A program made the translations under genes and the position numbers. A stretch of DNA of 64,000 bases from Candidatus Sedimenticola sp. (ex Thyasira tokunagai) (GTDB lineage Bacteria > Pseudomonadota > Gammaproteobacteria > Chromatiales > Chromatiaceae). Below are positions 8,906 to 19,349 of the stretch, piece after piece. The DNA lies in assembly GCA_037318855.1 (NCBI GenBank), contig CP134874.1, positions 434,598-498,597 of the forward strand, given 5' to 3'. Position 1 is the first letter of the stretch, and every line of letters starts with the position of its first letter. The notes below the pieces were generated by a model, which was not told the origin of the DNA, did not search any database, and worked only from the letters and a program-made list of their open reading frames with translations.

Positions 8906-9912
8906 TGCTTCCCGCCTGCCCGAGACCTTTCAAGAAGCTCTTCACCCAGCTGATAGACCGCCATGGCGTAGAGATTACTATGATTGTAGCGGGTAATAAC
9001 GTAGAAGTTGTGCAGCCCGAGCCAGTACTCGTCACCTTCGGCACCCTCCAGTTGGATCAGGGTGGTAGGGGTGTCATCGCTGGGTTGTGCCTCTGCCTTG
9101 ATTCCTGCGGCACTCAGTCGGCTGAAGGGGATTGAGGGCTTCTTGGGTTTACGGCCGGTCATTTCAAAACCGGCATAGTCAGCTCTCCTGCCGGATGAGA
9201 GTGTGGTGACCTCTTCCCCCTCGCGCCAGCCATGATCCTTGAAGTAGTTGGCGATGCTGCCAATGATATCGGCATCACTGTTCCACAGGTCACGTCTGCC
9301 GTCGCCATCAAAGTCTACGGAGTAGTTGCGATAGCTGGTAGGGATAAACTGGGGTTTACCGACGGCGCCTGCATATGAGCCTTTTACCGCCTCCAGGTCG
9401 ATTCCCTCATCGCGTCCCAGAAGTAGAAATGCCTCCAGCTCTTTACGCCCGAATTTAGCCCGATCGGGGTAGTGGAATGCTTGGGTGACCAGGGAGTCGA
9501 GTACCGGGGTCTTTCCTGAGCGCCGGCCATAGTGGGTTTCGACGCCGACAATCGCCACCAGAATATGCTGGGGGATATGGAACCGCTTTGAGGCGGCTTC
9601 AAACAGGCTTTTGTGCTTATTCCAGAACTTTACTCCTTTGACGATGCGTGACTCATTGAGAAAGTTTTTCCGGTATTTTTTCCAGGCCCAGGTTCTCTCA
9701 GCCGATCTCTCGAAGCTGTCGATGATCTCCTGGCGAAACTTGCCCTTGGCAAGTAGGGTGTCTAGCTCACTCTTATCCATGCCGTGGCGGGCGACCATCT
9801 GGTCGACAAATTGTTCCATCCCCTGCTGTGGGGTCTGTGCCCCCTGGGCGGGCAGGGAGAGTATTGCCGTCAGCAGTACTGCTAACCGGCAGAAAAGTCG
9901 TAAGATGTTCAT
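8902..9912 (-). CDS. mltB: membrane-bound lytic murein transglycosylase B
   Basis: The start at 9912 (MNILRLFCRL) is preferred because AAGGAG lies at normal distance upstream; the frame is open further, to 9939, but that start has no ribosome binding site. About 336 residues. A signal sequence precedes a soluble transglycosylase domain with catalytic E125 (VGVETHYGRRSG) and the motifs GKPQFIPTSYRNY and DFDGDGRRDLW. It cleaves the MurNAc-GlcNAc bond to give 1,6-anhydro ends. No clear lipobox cysteine is present, so membrane attachment is uncertain. Confidence 0.93.
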   Translation of the reverse strand: MNILRLFCRLAVLLTAILSLPAQGAQTPQQGMEQFVDQMVARHGMDKSELDTLLAKGKFRQEIIDSFERSAERTWAWKKYRKNFLNESRIVKGVKFWNKHKSLFEAASKRFHIPQHILVAIVGVETHYGRRSGKTPVLDSLVTQAFHYPDRAKFGRKELEAFLLLGRDEGIDLEAVKGSYAGAVGKPQFIPTSYRNYSVDFDGDGRRDLWNSDADIIGSIANYFKDHGWREGEEVTTLSSGRRADYAGFEMTGRKPKKPSIPFSRLSAAGIKAEAQPSDDTPTTLIQLEGAEGDEYWLGLHNFYVITRYNHSNLYAMAVYQLGEELLERSRAGGKQ

Positions 9913-9940
9913 CGGTTCCATTCTCCTTGAATACTCCATG

Positions 9941-11077
9941 CTATGTCGATAGTAGCTTTCTGTGGGTATGGATGGACATCAGGATACCGAATCCGGCCAT
10001 GATGGTCACCAGGGATGTGCCGCCGTAACTAACCAGCGGCAGGGGTACACCCACCACCGGAAGGATGCCGCTGACCATGCCGGTGTTGACAAAAAGATAG
10101 AGGAAAAACAGCAGGGTGAGGGAGCCACCCAGCAGTCGACTGTAGGTATCCTGGGCCTGGGCGGCGATGTAGAGGCCGCGAAAAATAATGAACAGGTAGA
10201 TCAGAAGCAGCACCAGAATGCCGCTGAAACCGAGCTCTTCGGCGGCGACTGCAAAGATGAAATCAGTTGTTCTCTCGGGCAGAAACTCCAGGTGGGACTG
10301 GGTGCCGTTGAGCCAGCCCTTGCCATAGAGACCGCCGGAGCCGATAGCGATCTTCGACTGGATGATGTGGTAACCGGTATTGAGGGGGTCGCTCTCGGGA
10401 TTAAGGAAGGTGAGCACCCGATCGCGCTGGTACTCATGCATGCCCCACTTCCAGAGCGCGGCGGCAAGCGGGATTGAGATCACCACCAGGGCGCTGATAA
10501 ATCGCCAGCTGAGACCGGCCAGAAAAAGTACAAAGATGCCGGCGCCGGCGACCAGCAGGGAGGTGCCGAGGTCGGGTTGGCGTGCGATTAGCAGCACTGG
10601 TACCAGGATCAGGATTGCGGCCACCAGCAGTCGACTCCAGCGTGGCGGCAGGGACTTTTCGGCAAGGAACCAGGCGATCATCATGGGTACCGCCACTTTG
10701 ACCAGCTCTGAAGGCTGGAAGCGAAAACCGATATCGAGCCAACGCTGGGCCCCCTTGCCTTTATCTCCCGCCACCAGTACCGCGATCAACAATATGAGGC
10801 TGATGCCATAAAGCCCTGGAGACCAACGTCTCAGCTGGGTGGGATGGATCTGGGCGAGGGCGACCATGGCAAAGAAGGCGAGACCGAGACGCACCATCTG
10901 ACGCTGAATCTGCCCCATATCCTGGCCACTGGCACTGTATAGAATCAGCAGGCCGAAGCCGCAGAGCAGGATCAGTGCGGTCAATAGCGGCAGGTCAAGG
11001 TGCAGGTCGGCCAGCAGCCCATCGACGCGGGTGGGATTGGACTCGGGCAGGCCGCTGGGTTGGTAGGCGCGGCTCAT
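9941..11077 (-). CDS. rodA: peptidoglycan polymerase of the elongasome
   Basis: 378 residues with about ten hydrophobic segments, a SEDS family glycosyltransferase. The signature region GITLVTIMAGFGILMSI-like end and the extracellular loop with PEDTDFIFAVAAEELG-like sequence (here PERTTDFIFAVAAEELG) are present. It polymerises lipid II together with PBP2, encoded just upstream and overlapping it by 4 bases (ATGA). The gene order mrdA-rodA-mltB-rlpA-dacA is classical. Confidence 0.96.
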   Translation of the reverse strand: MSRAYQPSGLPESNPTRVDGLLADLHLDLPLLTALILLCGFGLLILYSASGQDMGQIQRQMVRLGLAFFAMVALAQIHPTQLRRWSPGLYGISLILLIAVLVAGDKGKGAQRWLDIGFRFQPSELVKVAVPMMIAWFLAEKSLPPRWSRLLVAAILILVPVLLIARQPDLGTSLLVAGAGIFVLFLAGLSWRFISALVVISIPLAAALWKWGMHEYQRDRVLTFLNPESDPLNTGYHIIQSKIAIGSGGLYGKGWLNGTQSHLEFLPERTTDFIFAVAAEELGFSGILVLLLIYLFIIFRGLYIAAQAQDTYSRLLGGSLTLLFFLYLFVNTGMVSGILPVVGVPLPLVSYGGTSLVTIMAGFGILMSIHTHRKLLST

Positions 11078-12918
11078 GGTCTCTCCGGGAGCAGATAGTG
11101 ATCCAGCATCTTTTTAGCGATAGGAGCGGCTACCGAGCCGCCGTGGCCGCCATTTTCCACCACCACGGCAATGGCAATTTGTGGTGCTTCAATGGGTGCA
11201 AAGGCGATGAATAGAGCGTGATCGCGCATCTTTTTTGCGACCGTCTCTTCATCGTACTCCTCCTCTTGTTTGACGGTGAATACCTGTGCGGTTCCCGTTT
11301 TTCCGGCAATGCGGTAATGGTCGCTCCTGATTCTTTTGGCGGTGCCGCGCAGGCCTTCGATCACCTGGGTCATGGCATGGATAATATCATCCCAGTTCTT
11401 TTCCGAGATGTGTGGCAGGCTGACGGTCTCCGATAATAATATCTTGTTGTCGGCCTCTTCTTCTCCCCCGGTGATATGGGTGACAATATTTGGGCGAACT
11501 CTGACCCCCCTGCCGGCGAGGGTGGCGGTGGCGCTGGCAAGCTGCAGTGGTGTTGTCAGGAAGTAACCCTGACCAATACCCATGATCAGCGTCTCCCCCG
11601 GGTACCAAGGCTTGCGACGGGTGCGCCTTTTCCACTCTTTTGAGGGCAGTAAGCCACTGTCTTCGCCGGTGAGATCAACGCCTGTCCGGCTACCAAAGCC
11701 GAAGAGGCTGAGAAAACTGTGCAGCCGTTTAATACCCATCTGTCGTGCCAGATCGTAATAGTAGACATCGCAGGACTGGGTAATTGCCTGTTTCAGGTTT
11801 ACCGCCCCATGGCCGGTCTTTTTCCAGTCCCTGTATTTATGGGAGTGGTTGGGTAGCTGGTAGTAGCCGGGACAAAATTTCTGCTGGGTATAGCTGATGG
11901 TGCCGTCCTCCAGTCCGCCAAGGCCGATAAAGGGTTTGACCGTGGATCCCGGTGGATAACGACCGCGCAGGGCACGATTGAATAGGGGTTTGTCGTCTGA
12001 CTGCTGCAGTGCTTTATAGCTTGCCGGGCTGATCCCCTCAACAAACAGGTTGGGATCGAATCCCGGCTTGCTTACCAGAGCCAAAATGCCGCCACTCCGT
12101 GGATCGATGGCGACGGCGGAGCCGTTATTCTCGCCAAAGGCTTCCATAGCCACCTGTTGCAGTCCGGCATCGAGAGAGAGTGTCAGGTCTCTGCCCGGGG
12201 TTGGTGGCTGATTTTCCAGTACGCGAATGATACGGCCAACAACGTTGGTCTCGATCCGCTGTAGTCCGACTTTGCCGTGGAGAACATTTTCATATGTCTT
12301 CTCTACCCCGCTTTTCCCGATATAGGTGGTCCCGGAGTAGCTGGAGGTATCGATCTCCTGAAGCTCCCGTTTATTAATCCGTCCGACATAGCCGAGGACG
12401 TGGGAGGTGATTGCTTTTAGTGGGTAGTCCCGCAGTAGCTTGGCTTGGATCTCAACGCCGGGGAAACGGTGCTGGTCAACGGCGAACCGGGCCACCTCCT
12501 CCTCGGTGAGACGTACTCTGATCGGGATACTGTCAAAGCGCCTGCGCTGCTTGCGCAGCCGCTCAAACCGCTTGAAATCACTCTCGCCAATGGTGATCAC
12601 TTTGCCGAGGTCGATGAGGGTCTGATCCAGATTTTTTACCTGCTCCGGGACTATTTCCAGGCTGTGGGCCGGTAGGTTTTGGGCCAGAATGGTGCCGTTG
12701 CGGTCAAGGATCAGGCCCCGGGTTGGAGGTAGCGGAGTCACTTTGACACGGTTGTCGTGAGAGAGTGTTTCGAAGTGTTCGTTTTCCAGGATCTGCAGTT
12801 TGACCAGACGTAGCACCAGGAAGAGAAGCATCAAAGTGATAAGAAGTGCAGCCACCAGCGCTCGGCTCTTGAAAAGGCGACTCTCAAGCAGGTAGTTTTT
12901 CAGTGTGCTTTGGGCCAT
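11074..12918 (-). CDS. mrdA: penicillin-binding protein 2, elongasome transpeptidase
   Basis: 614 residues, one N-terminal membrane helix (about 19-40), a non-catalytic pedestal domain and a C-terminal transpeptidase. The catalytic motif is S325-T-V-K328 (PPGSTVKPF), with TQSCDVYYYDLA and AGKTGTAQVF as second and third motifs. It cross-links the glycan chains made by RodA during cell elongation. The stop overlaps the rodA start. The same strand continues from mreBCD upstream. Confidence 0.97.
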   Translation of the reverse strand: MAQSTLKNYLLESRLFKSRALVAALLITLMLLFLVLRLVKLQILENEHFETLSHDNRVKVTPLPPTRGLILDRNGTILAQNLPAHSLEIVPEQVKNLDQTLIDLGKVITIGESDFKRFERLRKQRRRFDSIPIRVRLTEEEVARFAVDQHRFPGVEIQAKLLRDYPLKAITSHVLGYVGRINKRELQEIDTSSYSGTTYIGKSGVEKTYENVLHGKVGLQRIETNVVGRIIRVLENQPPTPGRDLTLSLDAGLQQVAMEAFGENNGSAVAIDPRSGGILALVSKPGFDPNLFVEGISPASYKALQQSDDKPLFNRALRGRYPPGSTVKPFIGLGGLEDGTISYTQQKFCPGYYQLPNHSHKYRDWKKTGHGAVNLKQAITQSCDVYYYDLARQMGIKRLHSFLSLFGFGSRTGVDLTGEDSGLLPSKEWKRRTRRKPWYPGETLIMGIGQGYFLTTPLQLASATATLAGRGVRVRPNIVTHITGGEEEADNKILLSETVSLPHISEKNWDDIIHAMTQVIEGLRGTAKRIRSDHYRIAGKTGTAQVFTVKQEEEYDEETVAKKMRDHALFIAFAPIEAPQIAIAVVVENGGHGGSVAAPIAKKMLDHYLLPERP

Positions 12919-12960
12919 ATTTTCGGCTAGCTGTCAGAAATGGTTGTGATGGTGGCAGTT

Positions 12961-13449
12961 TTACCTGACATCGAATTTCCGTCGCAGGTCTCGTAATACG
13001 ATATAGATCCAGGGCCAGAGCAGCATTCCCACCAGGGGAGGAATCCAGTAGCCCACTGTCGGTGTTGGCAGGGAGACTGCGCCCATGACCCAGAAAGAGA
13101 GCACCTTCTCGATCATCAGCAACATCAGCACGGAGAGTGACTGCTGCCACAACGGGAACAACCTTACCCGTTGATGCGACTCATGGGCAATATAGGCGAT
13201 CAGGGCGAGGGCAAGCGCGTGTTGGCCCAGTAGAGTGCCGGTTATCACATCCACCAGAATCCCGGTTAGCCAACCGACGCCGACACCCACACGTTGAGGC
13301 AGGGCCAGTATCCAGTAGATGAGCACCAGGGTGTACCACTGGGGGCGGAGCATCTGTGCCCAATCAGGAAGGGGGAGAATAGTCAGCATCAGGGCCAGGA
13401 CAAAAGTGAGGGCAATGATGGTGCCGCCGCTACGGGGGGAGAGGCTCAT
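12961..13449 (-). CDS. mreD: rod-shape determining protein MreD
   Basis: 162 residues, almost entirely hydrophobic, with about five membrane helices. The family landmarks PQWYTLVLIYWILALPQRVGVG and GWLTGILVDV are visible. It is an inner-membrane component of the MreBCD elongation complex. Its ATG overlaps the mreC stop (ATGA), and it precedes mrdA by 42 bases. Confidence 0.94.
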   Translation of the reverse strand: MSLSPRSGGTIIALTFVLALMLTILPLPDWAQMLRPQWYTLVLIYWILALPQRVGVGVGWLTGILVDVITGTLLGQHALALALIAYIAHESHQRVRLFPLWQQSLSVLMLLMIEKVLSFWVMGAVSLPTPTVGYWIPPLVGMLLWPWIYIVLRDLRRKFDVR

Positions 13450-14330
13450 TTTGTCGTCTCTCCGTCACTCTTCTCTTTCATGTCAGCCGCCGCAGGAAGC
13501 TCATCGTAAGGCTCCAGTGTCCACACCAGCAGTGCCTCACGGGTACGATCAAGGTGAGCTACCGGTTGTGCCTCGACATCGGCGAACGGCTCTCCAGGTT
13601 TGTGTATTACAGTGGTGATTCTGGCCACTGGATAACCTGCCGGAAAACGGCCGCCGAGCCCTGAAGTGACCAACAGATCACCCTCGCGGATATCCGCGTT
13701 GTTCGGTAGATTGGGCAGATCAAGGGAGTTGATACGGCCGGTTCCCATGGCGATAGTGCGCAGCCCATTACGGTTGATCTGTACCGGCAGTGCGTGGCTG
13801 ATATCGGTGATCATCAGCACAGATGAGGATGATCGGTGAACATGAACCACCTGTCCCATTACGCCACCGGCATCCAGCACCGGCTGGCCCTGGAACACCC
13901 CGGAGTTGGTCCCCTTGTTGATCATCACCTGCTGGCGATAGGGGTCCAGCTCAATTGCCATCAACTCAGCGATCAGTACTCGTTCACCTATCCTGAAGGA
14001 TGAGTCCAGCAGATTGCGCAGGCGAGTATTTTCCGATTCCAGTGCGGCCATCTTCTGTTGCTCAGCTTTGAGCAGCAGATTCTCTCTGCGCAGAGTCTCG
14101 TTTGATCTCTGCAGACTTTCCCGGGTGGTAAGGGTTTCGTCGGCCCACTCACCTACAGTACGTGGCAGATTTACGACATAGAGTAACGGTGACAGCAGAG
14201 TGGCGAGCGTCGAGCGTACAGCCTCAAGATGGTTTTGCCGGTGATCCATGATCATCAGGGCAAGCGAGAACACTACCGCGAAAATTACACGGAAAGTGAC
14301 GGAGGGCCCCTGTGTGAAGATCGGTTTAAT
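13446..14330 (-). CDS. mreC: rod-shape determining protein MreC; start uncertain
   Basis: Bitopic periplasmic scaffold that links MreB to PBP2 and RodA: one N-terminal membrane helix, a coiled coil (about residues 70-110 of the longer form) and a beta-rich C-terminal domain (GQVVHVHRSSSSVLMITD, IREGDLLVTSGLGGRFP). The first standard start codon, GTG at 14273, leaves 275 residues but cuts into the membrane helix. The frame is open upstream and encodes IKPIFTQGPSVTFRVIFA, matching the family N-terminus, and no ATG, GTG or TTG is available there. An ATT start at 14330 would give 294 residues. Confidence 0.9.
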   Translation of the reverse strand: MKPIFTQGPSVTFRVIFAVVFSLALMIMDHRQNHLEAVRSTLATLLSPLLYVVNLPRTVGEWADETLTTRESLQRSNETLRRENLLLKAEQQKMAALESENTRLRNLLDSSFRIGERVLIAELMAIELDPYRQQVMINKGTNSGVFQGQPVLDAGGVMGQVVHVHRSSSSVLMITDISHALPVQINRNGLRTIAMGTGRINSLDLPNLPNNADIREGDLLVTSGLGGRFPAGYPVARITTVIHKPGEPFADVEAQPVAHLDRTREALLVWTLEPYDELPAAADMKEKSDGETTK

Positions 14331-14435
14331 CGGTTGACCAGCCTCTTTAGTTTGGAAATCCTATACAAAGAGAGCCTCTGAATGGAGCTGTGATTTCACG
14401 TTCCGTTCAGAGGCTCCAGGAGCAGGGTGCCAATA

Positions 14436-15820
<1,385 letters not shown>

Positions 15821-16108
15821 ATGTCGTTGGAAAGGTCTGATGTAGAGAAGATCGCTCACCTTGCCCGTTTGGCGGTAAGTGAAGACGAGCTGGATTCGGT
15901 CGCCAGTGACCTCTCAAATATTCTTGATTTGGTAGAGCAGATGAGTGCGGTGGATACCACCGGGGTTGAGCCCATGGCACACCCGCTTCATATGGCGCAA
16001 CGACTGCGCGAGGATATAGTGACCGAGGGCGACCAGCGTGAACTGTTTCAGTCTATCGCCCCAGAGACCGAAGAGGGGCTCTATCTGGTGCCCAGGGTGA
16101 TTGAGTGA
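15821..16108 (+). CDS. gatC: Asp/Glu-tRNA amidotransferase subunit C
   Basis: 95 residues from the ATG at 15821, chosen for its GAGGGAG ribosome binding site and the family N-terminus [19 protein letters not shown]; an upstream in-frame start at 15782 is not needed. GatC wraps around GatA and stabilises the GatCAB complex, which converts Glu-tRNA(Gln) and Asp-tRNA(Asn) to the amidated forms. It is first in gatCAB. Confidence 0.95.
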   Translation: MSLERSDVEKIAHLARLAVSEDELDSVASDLSNILDLVEQMSAVDTTGVEPMAHPLHMAQRLREDIVTEGDQRELFQSIAPETEEGLYLVPRVIE

Positions 16109-16160
16109 GTCGGTTGATTCACAGCCTAAACTTCCGAAATTAGATAACGGATCGATTTGA

Positions 16161-17612
16161 ATGCATAGCAAAAGTATTGTCGAGCTTGCCGCCGGACTGC
16201 GTGCCGGTGATTTCTCCAGCGTAGAGCTGACCCAGGCCTACCTTGATCGTATCGCCCAGCAGAATGAACAGCTCAACTGTCTGATCACCCTGTCGGCGGA
16301 GAGCGCCCTGGAAGAGGCGGCGGCGGCGGATGTGGCGATTCGTGGTGGGGGAGCGGGACCGTTGACCGGCATCCCCATCGTTCACAAGGATATCTTCTGT
16401 ACCTCAGGTATCAGAACCAGTTGCGGTTCACGCATGCTGGATAATTTTATTGCCCCCTATGACGCCACGGTGGTGTCAAAGCTGAAGGCGGCGGGCACTA
16501 TCCTGTTGGGCAAGGCCAATATGGACGAGTTCGCCATGGGCTCTTCCAACGAGACCAGTTACTACGGCCCGGTGCGTAACCCCTGGGATACCGACGCCGT
16601 GCCAGGCGGCTCCTCCGGTGGTTCAGCGGCGGCGGTGGCGGCAAGACTTTGCGCCGCAGCGACCGGCACCGATACCGGCGGTTCCATTCGGCAGCCCGCC
16701 GCACTCTGCGGTATTACCGGTTTGAAACCCACCTACGGTCGGGTCTCCCGTTACGGCATGATCGCCTTCGCCTCGTCTCTCGATCAGGGCGGGCCGATGA
16801 CTCGCAGTGCCGAGGATGCAGCCGCCATGCTGCAGGTGATGGCGGGCTTTGACTCGCGCGACTCCACTAGTGCCGATCAGCCGGTGCCGGACTATTCGGC
16901 CGACCTCAACAGTGATATTGCCGGCCTGAAAATCGGCCTGCCGAAAGAGTATTTCGGTGAGGGGCTCGATCCCCGGGTGGCGGCTTCGATCGAAGCAGCT
17001 ATCGATGAGTACAAACGACTGGGTGCAGAAGTGGTGGAGATCAGTCTGCCCAACAGTCAGTTGGCGGTACCCACCTACTACGTGGTGGCGCCGGCGGAGT
17101 GCTCATCAAATCTGTCACGCTTCGACGGTGTGCGCTTTGGCCATCGTTGTGAAGAGCCAAAGGATCTCGAAGATCTCTATAAGCGCTCTCGGGGTGAAGG
17201 TTTCGGAGCCGAGGTGAAGCGCCGCATTATGATTGGTGCCTATGCCCTCTCGGCCGGTTACTACGATGCTTACTATTTGAAAGCTCAGCAGACCAGGCAG
17301 CTGATTTCGGACGATTTCTGTGAAGCCTTCAAGCGGGTCGACGTGATCATGGGACCGGCCACCCCCTCCACCGCATTCGCTATCGGCGAGAAGTCCGATG
17401 ATCCAGTGACCATGTACCTGTCGGACATCTACACAATTGCGGCCAATCTGGCCGGACTTCCCGGTATCTCCATTCCGGCGGCGCCGGTTGGGGGCAAGCC
17501 GGTGGGACTGCAGATTATCGGCAACTATTTCCAAGAGGCGCAGCTACTCAATGTGGCGCATCGCTTCCAGCGGGTGACTGAGTACCATAAGGCAGAGCCT
17601 ACTCGGGCGTGA
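16161..17612 (+). CDS. gatA: Asp/Glu-tRNA amidotransferase subunit A
   Basis: 483 residues, amidase-signature family. It supplies ammonia by hydrolysing glutamine. The catalytic triad Lys-cisSer-Ser is K76 (PIVHKDIF), S151 ([15 protein letters not shown]) and S175 ([11 protein letters not shown]). It lies 52 bases after gatC and 63 bases before gatB in the same operon. Confidence 0.97.
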   Translation: MHSKSIVELAAGLRAGDFSSVELTQAYLDRIAQQNEQLNCLITLSAESALEEAAAADVAIRGGGAGPLTGIPIVHKDIFCTSGIRTSCGSRMLDNFIAPYDATVVSKLKAAGTILLGKANMDEFAMGSSNETSYYGPVRNPWDTDAVPGGSSGGSAAAVAARLCAAATGTDTGGSIRQPAALCGITGLKPTYGRVSRYGMIAFASSLDQGGPMTRSAEDAAAMLQVMAGFDSRDSTSADQPVPDYSADLNSDIAGLKIGLPKEYFGEGLDPRVAASIEAAIDEYKRLGAEVVEISLPNSQLAVPTYYVVAPAECSSNLSRFDGVRFGHRCEEPKDLEDLYKRSRGEGFGAEVKRRIMIGAYALSAGYYDAYYLKAQQTRQLISDDFCEAFKRVDVIMGPATPSTAFAIGEKSDDPVTMYLSDIYTIAANLAGLPGISIPAAPVGGKPVGLQIIGNYFQEAQLLNVAHRFQRVTEYHKAEPTRA

Positions 17613-17675
17613 ACGATCTCCCTAATTATCAGTCCCAGCCACCATGGGACACCAAAAACTCGGATAGACATCAAC

Positions 17676-19109
17676 ATGCAATGGGAAACTGTAATCGGGC
17701 TTGAGATACACGCCCAACTGGCGACCAAATCGAAGATCTTCTCAGGTGCGTCGACCGCATTCGGCTCTGCGCCCAATACCCAGGCCTGTAATGTAGATTT
17801 GGGGATGCCCGGTGTATTGCCAGTGCTCAACAAAGAGGTGGTGAAGATGGCGGTCACTTTTGGCTGTGCCATCGGTGCAGAGCTTGGGCGTCGCTCGGTG
17901 TTTGCACGTAAAAACTACTTCTATCCCGATCTGCCCAAGGGCTACCAGATCAGCCAGTTTGAGCTGCCTATCGTCGGCAAAGGTGCGGTGGAGATCCTAC
18001 TGGAGAGCGGCGATGCCAAGACGGTTGGTGTCACCCGCGCCCATCTGGAAGAGGATGCCGGTAAATCACTGCACGAGGATTTCCACGGCAAGAGCGGTGT
18101 CGATCTCAATCGCGCCGGCACACCCTTGCTGGAGATCGTCTCAGAGCCTGATATGAGCTCTGCCAAAGAGGCGGTGGCCTATGCCCGCAAGGTTCATCAG
18201 ATCGTCCAGTATCTCGGTATCTGTGACGGCAACATGGCTGAGGGTTCTTTCCGCTGTGATGCCAATGTCTCTGTCCGCCTGCCTGGTGATGAGCTGGGTA
18301 CCCGTGCCGAGCTGAAGAATCTCAACTCGTTCCGCTTTCTTGAACGCGCCATCAATATTGAGGTGGAACGTCAGATCGATGTTATCGAATCGGGTGGCAA
18401 GGTGGTCCAGGAGACTCGTCTCTACGATGCCAACAAGGATGAGACCCGTTCCATGCGCTCCAAGGAGGAGGCCAACGACTACCGCTATTTCCCCGATCCG
18501 GATCTGCTGCCGGTGGAACTGGATGACACCCTTATCGGTGCCATCACCAAGGCACTGCCGGAGTTGCCGGATGCCAAGCGGGCACGCTTCTGCAGCGATT
18601 ATGGACTCAAGCCCTACGATGCCGAGGCACTGACCGCGAGTAAATCCCTGGCGGATTACTTCGAAATGGCCGCTGCTGACGCCGATGCCAAGTTGGCGGC
18701 CAACTGGGTGATGGGTGAGCTTGCCGGTGCACTCAACAGGGAGAATCTGGATGTCGAGGCGAGCCCGGTAAGCGCGGAGTTGCTTGGCGGTATGCTGCGC
18801 AGGATCAGTGACAACACCATCTCCGGCAAGATTGCCAAAGAGGTGTTCGAGGCGATGTGGCGGGGCGAGGGTAGTGCCGATGAGATCATCGAAGCCAAGG
18901 GGCTGAAGCAGATTACCGACAGTGGTGCCATCGAATCCATTGTCGATGAGGTGTTGGCCGCTAATGCACAGCAGGTGGAGAACTACCGCAGTGCCGACGA
19001 GAAGAAGCGCCCAAAGATGATGGGCTTCTTCGTTGGTCAGGTGATGAAAGCGTCGAAAGGGAAGGCCAACCCACAGCAGGTTAATCAGTTGTTGCGGGAG
19101 AAGCTGTAA
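17676..19109 (+). CDS. gatB: Asp/Glu-tRNA amidotransferase subunit B
   Basis: 477 residues. The N-terminal kinase/amidase cradle ([48 protein letters not shown]) activates the tRNA-bound Glu or Asp. The C-terminal helical YqeY-like tail ([20 protein letters not shown]) contacts the tRNA elbow. The last 113 bases of the gene have a decayed second copy at 29457-29568, so the chemosensory genes that follow may have been inserted at the gatB 3' end. Confidence 0.97.
   Translation: MQWETVIGLEIHAQLATKSKIFSGASTAFGSAPNTQACNVDLGMPGVLPVLNKEVVKMAVTFGCAIGAELGRRSVFARKNYFYPDLPKGYQISQFELPIVGKGAVEILLESGDAKTVGVTRAHLEEDAGKSLHEDFHGKSGVDLNRAGTPLLEIVSEPDMSSAKEAVAYARKVHQIVQYLGICDGNMAEGSFRCDANVSVRLPGDELGTRAELKNLNSFRFLERAINIEVERQIDVIESGGKVVQETRLYDANKDETRSMRSKEEANDYRYFPDPDLLPVELDDTLIGAITKALPELPDAKRARFCSDYGLKPYDAEALTASKSLADYFEMAAADADAKLAANWVMGELAGALNRENLDVEASPVSAELLGGMLRRISDNTISGKIAKEVFEAMWRGEGSADEIIEAKGLKQITDSGAIESIVDEVLAANAQQVENYRSADEKKRPKMMGFFVGQVMKASKGKANPQQVNQLLREKL
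18997..19109 (+). repeat. direct repeat, copy 1: gatB 3' end
   Basis: The final 113 bases of gatB match 29457-29568. The first 40 and about the last 25 bases are identical, with a diverged middle. The 5' part is itself a partial palindrome, with GAAGAAGCGCCCA opposite TGGGCTTCTTC. This is the left boundary of the chemosensory island. Confidence 0.88.
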
Positions 19110-19349
19110 CAGCTCCCTGTGCACTGATATATCAGCCCAAGGTTTCCATTGAATGCGGTAAACTGATTGGCGATGAAGTGGTTGTGATTCAGAATGTTTG
19201 GCGCATGGACGCACCAAACAAACCAACAGATCCATCCCCCCCCGCCTGCTTCGTCCATATTCATTCAGAAGCTCTGTTAGACGGTAAAGTCTTAGCTTGT
19301 AAGTCAATGTGCCGCTACACTTAGTTAGTAGCAACAGTTGAAGAGAGCT

